64,000 nt of DNA from Chaetomium olivaceum (taxonomy: Eukaryota > Ascomycota > Sordariomycetes > Sordariales > Chaetomiaceae), in contig JAYWVB010000006.1 of the NCBI GenBank assembly GCA_039881045.1, positions 1,116,001-1,180,000 on the forward strand, read 5' to 3'. Every line of letters starts with the position of its first letter. Within the stretch, counting starts at the first letter, position 1. The position numbers were made by a program, and so were the translations under genes. Below, in pieces: positions 56,769-64,000 of this stretch. The notes under the pieces were generated by a model. That model was not told where the DNA came from and searched no databases. It saw only the letters and a list, made by a program, of their open reading frames with translations.

Positions 56769-57958
56769 TCACGCCCTCCGCCCAAACTCACCATCCACAC
56801 CACCACCACCACCACCACCGCCCTCCCCCGCCGCCGTCATAACCACCACCCGCCCCAACCTCTCCCACCAATACCTCCTCTTCGCCAGCCTCGCCAGCAA
56901 CGGCCTCTCCGCCCCCATCAGCGGACGCCCCACCACACCACCACCACCACCAGCAAGAGCAACAACAGGAGCACTACAAAACCGCCTCAGCGCCGCCCTC
57001 AGCAGGAAATACAGCCCCCTCCAATCCAAATCCCGCTCCTGTCCCTGCTGCTCATGTTCATGCTCATGCCCTACCCGCACCGGCAGCGCAAACCCCATCT
57101 CGAAGGCCGGGCTGAAGCGGCTGCGCCAGAAGCTGCGCGGCAGGTCTGCCAGCCCTGTCGCGGATGCGACGGCGCGCGAGGCGAGGCGGAGGGCGAGCAG
57201 GGACGGGGTGGGCGTGTGCGCGGCGAGGAGGTGCAGGAGTTCGCGTGGGAGGAGGGTGAATGGGTCGGCGGCGGTGGTGGTGGTGGTGGTGGTTGTGGTG
57301 TTGCTGTGGGTATGGGTGAGGAAGGGTGTTACTGGTGCGGTGGTGTAGGAGAAGAGGCTGAGTTGGGCGAGGGAGACGGGTTTGTGGATGCTGGGGAGGC
57401 GGTCGAGACCCAGCTCGGCTGCCAGGCCGTCGAAGGTCTCGAGCTGCTGCATGCTGGCGCGGCGGGCGTTTCTTCTTCCCGGGAATGTTGGTGTTGACTT
57501 GGGTGGGTGGCATGAGGAACGAGGTTGTGGTGTTGACGTGGGAAAGGGGATGATATGGTTATGATAGTTGGCGACCAGAGACTTGCAGAACGCTGTTGCG
57601 CAGGACGTGGGTCTGCTACCCGACACGCCACAAGGTCCCAGCAGTCGGCGTGTACATGGAACGTCCATGCTTTGGGGGTCGTTTTGATGTAGGTCGAGTC
57701 GTAGGTAGTCTTCTCCATGGGTGAGCGCACCTTTCGCCTCCTGCCGGAGCTGCGAGGAGGGACGACAAGTACAGCTGAGATGCTTGCCGTTATTTCCCTC
57801 TCGGAAACATCTTTTGGAAGAGTGATTGCTCTAAACAATGCTGATCGATGGTTTCGGCTGTGACGGTACCGCAGTATCTCACTCTCTCGACCGCAAAGCC
57901 AGCAGTTGCGGTCCGGGACAAGGAAGGAACCCGGAAAGCTTGCAGTATAAGCCGTCAT
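56769..57958 (-). CDS. F-box-like protein (one frame break)
   Basis: No intron evident. The N-terminal third contains CWLCGRESEI and AWTFHVHADCWDLVACRV, the Cys/Trp-rich text that precedes F-boxes in many fungal proteins. The F-box itself is DPFTLLPRELLHLLAAHTPT with SLLALRLASRAVASATGL, followed by PRSFWRSRFSPAFEMGF. F-box proteins link substrates to Skp1-Cullin ubiquitin ligases; the substrate is unknown. The frame changes at the GGG of 57609-57611 on the plus strand (one C missing on the coding strand), between ACRVADP and TSCATAFCKSL. A Thr run and a Gly-rich C-terminus are low complexity. Start taken as ATG 57958 (MTAYTASFP), which could lie further upstream. Confidence 0.65.
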
Positions 57959-59078
57959 TATGGTAATATGAGACAATAAGCGCTTTGCGAACTTCGTGTA
58001 TCCACAACACTGAGAGCTGAGAGGGCGTCGCGGGATGATCAGATACCATATAAGTGACGAGCACAACACCTCCAACACCCATTCCCCTCCCGCTAGCCAA
58101 CGACCAGAATAACCAACACAACACAACCCCCAAACCCAGCTCAGTACATGCCTCCGATCTAACTAGCAAAGTGATGAAATCAGCCCCTGCTAGCAACCAA
58201 GGGCCGCACGCGGCCATCACCAGATCTCCACCCAAACCAACACGAAACAAGCCGTTGGCGACGGCTGAGGCCCAACAAACAGCCCCGACACCACATCGGG
58301 TAACGGCAAACAACTCGGCCCGGGAACAAAGCCACCTTCACCATCACCTTCCCGCGTCCGTTTTGGGGAAGGGCTGATTAGAACACAACTAACTTCCCGC
58401 GGCCCTACATCTATCACCGCAGCAGTTTAATCTGTGGGAAACACAATGCTCTGTAGCACATCATAGCTAGCAGAGTGGATGTAACGCAACGCAACGGGCC
58501 GTCTCCAGCCGCGCCGCACCGCCCGCGCACCGCGCCGCACACCGGGCCACAGTCACATCACCACACATCGCCGCCATCACCATCACTTGCTGTAGTGTGG
58601 GTAACAGCGCTGTTGGTGACAGTTCAGTTCAGACGGTGTTGTAGCACATATAAGAAAAACACAAAATATGATTGGTTATCAACAGGAGTCCCCGGCTGGT
58701 TGGGGCCGGATTGAGTTCGCCCGCGCCGCACTGAGTGAGTCGAGCTGAGCGAGCTGAGCTGTGTGGAGGGATGCATGTATGTACATACATACATGTCCTT
58801 TACTCGGAGGGTATGTGTGTTATTCAACAATGGCGAGAGATATGGCGCCAGCGCTTGCAGTAAACATGGCTCAACCAAAAGCCGGCCTCCAGTCATACAA
58901 ACTTTCGTTTCTAAGTGGCGTTAGAACGAGCTCTGCGCGGTCGAGTTAATTGACTGGATGGTAGCTGCGATCCTCAAGCTGCGCAGCCTCCTTTGCATAC
59001 GGAATATACTGCTTGCACTGCGCCCGCATCACGCCCTCATCAGCACCCACCGCCACCGTCAGCCAACTGGGACGCTCC

Positions 59079-59084
59079 ATGTGA
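59079..59084 (+). promoter_or_regulatory. Minimal start-stop upstream ORF
   Basis: ATG directly followed by TGA, 91 bp before the NLR start codon. Counts as a uORF only if the transcript begins upstream of it. Confidence 0.35.
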
Positions 59085-59089
59085 ACAAA

Positions 59090-59170
59090 ATGCCTACCGA
59101 AGAGAGCCTCGTCGGGTTCTCGCCTGATTTCCTCTTTTCCCTCATTTCACTTCTCATGCCCGACAATTGA
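59090..59170 (+). promoter_or_regulatory. 26-codon upstream ORF of the NLR gene
   Basis: ATG at 59090 to TGA at 59168-59170, ending four bases before the NLR ATG at 59175. Its position would reduce translation of the main ORF if the leader includes it. Confidence 0.4.
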
Positions 59171-59174
59171 TACA

Positions 59175-62100
59175 ATGGACGGTCTGACCATCGCTGCGGC
59201 AATTGTCCAGTTTATTGACGTCGCCGCCAAGGTCGTGTCGAGCACAACTAGCATCAGACGATCAATTGGCGGACAGCTCGACGAACACCGCGAGCTCGAA
59301 GAGATTACAAGTGCCCTAGCTCACGACGCCCGCAAGATCTGAGAGTGCATCCAACAACGGCGAGATGCGGCTGAGTTGACCGATGCCGAGAAGGAGCAAG
59401 AAAAGATTGGACAGGATTGTCAGGACGTGGCCGACCAGCTCCTCGATGCGCTCGGCAAGCTCAAGACTCGGGGTGGGAAGAAAAAGGCAGAGAGGCACAA
59501 GCAGTCGCAATGGCAATCATTTCGTCAGGCGCTGCGCATTTTGTGGCACGAGGACGAGATTTGCGCCCTCGAAAAGCGTTTGGATCGCTTTCGACAGCAA
59601 ATGGTCTTTATAATTCTAGGCACCCTCAGGTAAGACACGTAATAAGATGAGATCTAAATAAGATACTTTTTCCATCCCCCACCCTTCTGTGCGACGCTGA
59701 CCCACGCTTCCGATAACTAGACAAAAGGCTGAAGCGGTATCACAACAGCAGTCGTCCATCCTCGAGACTGTCACCAAGATCAAACAGCAGATGCACACGC
59801 AGTCCATTGGACGGGCGTTTTTGAGGGAACTCGACGACGGCGAACGATGGCGTCAAGATTTGATCCAGGCCATTCACCGGTCAGAAACGCCCAAACACAA
59901 AGGTAGAGGGGCAAGCCTTGTTGACCAAGAGTCCGCGGCCCGCATCCAGGCGGCCGTACTCCAGAGCCTTCGGTTCCGCGAAATGGCTGACAGGGAATAC
60001 CGGATCCCAAAGGCTCACCACGAAACATTCAAGTGGATCTTTGAGAACCAGGAGGGTCAAGCAGAGGCCAACAAGCCCCGGACAGGATTCAAGGCCTTCT
60101 TGGAGGGCGACGAGGACCAATTGTACTGGATAACCGGGAAACCAGGCTCCGGGAAGTCAACGCTAATGAAATATCTCCGCCATCACCCCGACCTCTTGGG
60201 CTTCTTGAAGACATGGGCTGGCCATCACAGCGTTGTGTTTTCGCATTTCTACTTTTGGAATAGCGGCTCAGACATGCAGATGACGGTCGAGGGTTTGTTA
60301 CAGACACTTCTCTATGAGTGCTTGAAACAAATGCCCTCAGCCGTTCGCGCCGCCTTCCCCGAGAGGTGGGAGGTATTCTGCCTCCTCGGCGAGGACGATT
60401 ACCCCCTGAGATGGCACGAGCTGAGTACGGCCCTCCGCAAGCTGATCCTTGATGTTGGCCGCGAGGAAAAGTTTTTCATCATGATCGATGGGCTAGACGA
60501 GTGTGCCGGCGACCAATCCCGACTCACGGATCTCGCCCTCGAGCTCGTCAACTCGGGAAGCAACCTAAAGGTCTGCGTGGCAAGCCGCCCCTGGACAAAT
60601 TTTGAAGACTGTTTTCAGGGGCGGCCACGTCTCAAGCTTGAGGACCTGACACTCGACGACATCAAGAAATACGTTGCGTCAAAGTTCGAAGCCTGCGAGG
60701 GATACCATGAGCTTGCAGAGAGGGAACAGGAATATGCAGAGAACCTCCTCCGGGACGTCTCCGACAAGGCCGAAGGGGTTTTTCTCTGGGTCCATCTCGT
60801 CGTCAGCTCGCTGGTGGCTGGCCTGACCAATGGTGACCGCATGTGCGACCTCCAACGCCGGCTCGACGGCCTCCCACCACGTCTCGAGGATCTTTTCGAG
60901 AGAATGCTCGATGGGCTGGAGCCCAGGTACATGTCACACGCGTCCCAGCTCTTTCAACTCGTCCGCGCTTCCAACGACTGTCCGACCTTGCTGGGTCTTG
61001 CTTTCGCCGACTTTGACGATCGGACCCGTGTCTTGCGCGCGCAGGTGAAACCATTGTCCAAGGAGCAAAAGATGGTGTACTGCAAGAACATGAAGAGGAA
61101 GCTGATGAGCAGATGTCGGGGTCTTCTCGAGGCCACCGCTCACAAGCCCGGTGCTAGGTCTCGACAAGGCGACATAACCGAAGATTCTGACGAACAGTTG
61201 TGGAATGGATTCAACTCCTCGCTGCCAGGTCTGCCCCCAAAGCGAGGACCCTCTGAGAAGGCCAATCTCTGCGATGACTGCGACGACGACATGTTCACTT
61301 TACGGGTTCAGTATCTTCATCGCACGGTGAAGGACTACATTGAAGACCCAAAGGGTGGGAGTGGGCTGCTCTCAGCCAACAACGATCCCACGTTCAGCCC
61401 GCACCTGAACTGGCTGGAGTCGCAGCTTGCCCAGATCAAGGGATTGGATCCGGAATGCCTTACCAGCGAACGCTTTTGGGACCACGTCTCGTGGTGTCTC
61501 GATTATGCCAAGCTCTACGAGAGAAACTGCGTGACGTTTTCGGATGCACAGGCCAGACTGCTCGATGAGTTGAATCTGGCATGCACTTCGCTGTTCCTGT
61601 CGACATGTCAGGATGGCACAAGAGTCGCAGAGAAGCTTATGGGGCCAGAGAATCGAGACAATCATTGGATCGCTACTCTGGTCCCCTGGATTCCACGCCC
61701 ATCATTCCTCTATCTCATCGCAATGTGTGGGATGCATCGGTATATTGACTCGCGCATGTCCTCGGTAAGCGCTGAAAGGCGCAAACTATCGGGCGAGGTC
61801 GAAGATGAAGAAGAAACACACTCGCTTCTCTTTGCGCCGACAGACGATTTTCTCGTGCTCCAACGTTTTGAGGGTAGGAAGAGTCTCATTAGCGAAACCC
61901 CTACCGAGATACTGTCAAGGTGCTGCTCCGTAAGGGCGAGAATCCATATGCCTTCTTTCATAGGAGGTCTCCATGGACGCTTGCAAAGGCGATGGCCGAT
62001 CACGACGAAGTAGGTTATGAGAAGATTGCCGAGCTGTACATAAAGGTTGCCGGGCGACCTCCTGCTCATCACCCTACCCACAGCAGCAACTGGAACCGAA

Positions 62101-63083
62101 GACACGCACAAACGAACCCGAACGGATCTGGCCCACAGACAGGCACCAATCCCTTGACCCCGGAGAACCTGTTGCGGCTGCCTTCGGATTGTCACGTCGG
62201 CAGAGCCAACGATCTATCCTCAGCGACTGTGCTTGCTGAATACGAGTTCGATCACGAGTCCGATCCACGACCCAAAGTTGATGCGCTTCGTTCTAACCCG
62301 GGCGTGTATAACTATAACCACCACTCGAGCTCACCCTGGAGCACGCACACCGCACCTTCAGCAAGATCGTCAAGTACTTCCTCCACAGAAACAAGGAAAA
62401 CGCCCCGCACACGAACACGTCACAGCGAATCTCCCGAACCACAAGCTCGTCCGACCACGACGTACCTGTATGACTCTGATGCCCCACGGCGGCGTCCATC
62501 CTACCGGCCTCAGCCCGCTGGCTTCCGCGCCCCATCTCCCCAGCCAAACGCCCACGCCCCCGCGGACGATAGCGAGGCCGATGATGACCACGGTGTATCC
62601 ACCCGCCTTCCCACGAAGCCTCACGCACGGAACCCGTTCGTATCACGAAAACCGCAGTATCAAGGCCCAAGACCGGGCGGACCCCCGCCGTCCAGCTCGC
62701 CCAATAACCCCCCAACCTCGCTGCGGCGCAGCTCACGCTACCAGCCCGGTCCCGCCGTTGGCAGCTACTATGTTGTTGTTGAAGCTCCGCCCCCCTACAA
62801 CCCACCACGTGCAGCGCCTCGCGAAACCTTCTATCCCACTCCCGCCCCATCCTTTCCCGTCCGGGCTCCAGCGTTCCAGCCTGTGACGCAGCAGCACCCG
62901 GCGTATGCGCGGTTCCCGCCAGAGTATGGGCCACGATATGCCCACCCGCGACAAGCGCATGCGGAAATGGGGGGTGGTTACGCGCCCGACCCTTTGGTTG
63001 ATGATGACTTGAACGGGCCGTGGTGGGGAGAGCCGGGATGGGGGCGCCAGTCAGGGCTGCGGCAGAGGGGCGGGTGGTACTGA
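59175..63083 (+). pseudogene. NACHT-domain NLR with premature stop and one frame break
   Basis: Exons 59175-59629 and 59721-63083 (GTAAGA...CTAG). N-terminal helical domain MDGLTIAAAIVQFIDVAAKVV, as in fungal STAND proteins. NACHT NTPase: Walker A TGKPGSGKSTLMKYL, Walker B FFIMIDGLDEC, sensor-like VCVASRPW, then a winged-helix part with RDVSDKAEGVFLWVHLVVSSL and a DUF7791-like region LDGLPPRLEDLFERML. The end is not a WD or ankyrin repeat sensor but a Pro/Arg/Ser-rich tail of about 330 residues. Codon 56 is TGA (59340-59342), a CGA-to-TGA type change in otherwise good coding text. A second defect at 61892-61904 (one base missing) separates the NACHT part from ENPYAFFHRRSPW. Members of the family control programmed cell death and self/non-self recognition. 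This copy is probably inactive unless the stop is an error. Confidence 0.85.
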
Positions 63084-64000
63084 CGAGCGACGAACGAAGG
63101 GCCTTGAATGCGGATGGGGCGGGTATACATAGGGCAGGGGCCCAGATGTATGTATGTACATGTATATGTAGAACGCACGCTCAGATTCGGCGTTGCTCCC
63201 ACCCGATGGGACAGCTGCTAGTTGGGCAGGTGGTTTGTCCGGGATATGATAGATACCATTCTTGCAGGCATGAAAGGACCGGGAATGTCAGGATATGTCA
63301 TGTTGTGCTGTGTGCCATGGGCGTGGCCTGGCTTATCCTCGGTTCTAGAATATCGGTTCTCACGGCTCAAAAGTGGCCGGCCATGGGCTCACCGGTTCTG
63401 AGAAGAATCAAACAAGGAGTTGCTGGCGGTCATCGGCAGTATCCCCTACAAAAGGGACAGCTTCTAGCTGCAATCATTCTTTGTTTACGGCGTCTCAGTC
63501 GGATGGATGCCCAGTGAAGCTCCTGCTTGCTTGGCGGAGACAGATATCCATCTATCCCATCCATGTGCATCTCTAAAGGATGTATCTTTGCGTTCTTCTC
63601 CGTGTCCATACCCGAGTGTGTATCATTCCCGTGTTCAGCTGTCGAGCCCCCCCGCCCCCCTCCCCCGTCTCCCGTTTCCCGCCGCCGGCACAACGCGCGA
63701 TCGACAGCCCCTGCCGATGCTCCGTCAACACAGCCACCCCCCATCCCGTGCCAGGTAAATGCGAGCTGGTTTTCAATCCGACCGAGGCGATTGGAAGACT
63801 GCGAAGAACGCAAAGCGTGAAACCTGCTTTTCGTTTTACCAGCGAGACTGGCGTCGAGTTATAAATGTCGTGCTGCCACCGTCACCCCCCTGTTCTGAGG
63901 TTGGGAAGCTTTTGTTGGTTATTTGAAGTATGGATGTATGCTGAGAGAACTCTCAAGTGATATCAAAAGATATTGACATGGAAATGAAACTGAATGTCAA
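63084..64000. other. Non-coding right end of the window
   Basis: About 900 bp after the NLR. Short C-rich and TACATG-like stretches only; the overlapping ORFs at 63500-63860 run on both strands and do not look like protein. Confidence 0.5.

Larger units (their letters stand above)
57959..59174. promoter_or_regulatory. Divergent promoter region upstream of the NLR
   Basis: About 1.2 kb between the divergent F-box and NLR genes. Contains TACA/TGTA-type short repeats at about 58770-58795 and two upstream ORFs of the NLR at its right end. No other gene. Confidence 0.5.

Noticed and set aside
59340..59342. Selenocysteine codon at the NLR TGA
   Set aside because: Filamentous ascomycetes are not known to have selenocysteine machinery, and the residue is in a helical region where Arg fits.
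3572..61904. Programmed frameshifting as a general feature
   Set aside because: The breaks differ in direction and share no slippery-site sequence; they hit unrelated genes, so sequencing indels are simpler.

Overview
The window reads as nuclear DNA of a filamentous ascomycete (Pezizomycotina, probably Sordariomycetes). This is inferred from short introns (about 50-100 nt, GTAAGT/GTATGT-type donors, CTAAC-like branch sites), GC-rich third codon positions, and typical gene content: copper-fist and Zn2Cys6 regulators, a Fot1/pogo transposon, a NACHT-type NLR, F-box and kinase-like genes, and a tandem glyoxalase I. I see no tRNA, rRNA or CRISPR. About 20 protein genes are supported, and exon joins were worked out by hand from splice signals and reading frame.

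Layout. Positions 1-14.4 kb hold a PhyH-type dioxygenase, a broken integral membrane protein, a DUF2461 protein, a small Ala-rich protein with a 13-nt first coding exon, an HNH-nuclease-type protein, a fatty-acid desaturase-like protein and a ketopantoate-reductase-like enzyme. Positions 14.4-28.8 kb are almost gene-free: 7.2 kb of non-coding DNA, the copper-fist transcription factor, about 3 kb of simple-repeat-rich DNA and a 1852-bp pogo/Fot1 element with intact ends but a frame-broken transposase. Positions 28.9-41.2 kb, all on the minus strand, carry a Zn2Cys6 regulator, a 1250-residue coiled-coil protein and an unrecognised charged protein. Positions 41.9-52.5 kb, all on the plus strand, carry a CNNM/Mam3-type membrane protein, glyoxalase I, D-3-phosphoglycerate dehydrogenase and a low-complexity protein of unknown role. 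Positions 53.3-58 kb, minus strand, carry a roadblock-like protein, a degenerate kinase-like protein and an F-box-like protein. Positions 59.2-63.1 kb carry an NLR with a premature stop.

The genes do not form an obvious cluster or pathway; most are housekeeping or regulatory singletons. The most striking property is that at least eight otherwise well-conserved coding regions, plus the transposase, contain one-base frame breaks, many of them in or beside short C or G runs. The simplest reading is residual assembly indels, so several genes that look broken may be intact in the organism. Two in-frame stops, in the HNH gene and the NLR gene, are substitutions and need a separate explanation. I did not find a clearly new system. 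The best leads are the NLR with a stop and two upstream ORFs, the helically phased 11-bp array upstream of the reductase, the subterminal repeats of the pogo element, and the large empty block upstream of the copper regulator.
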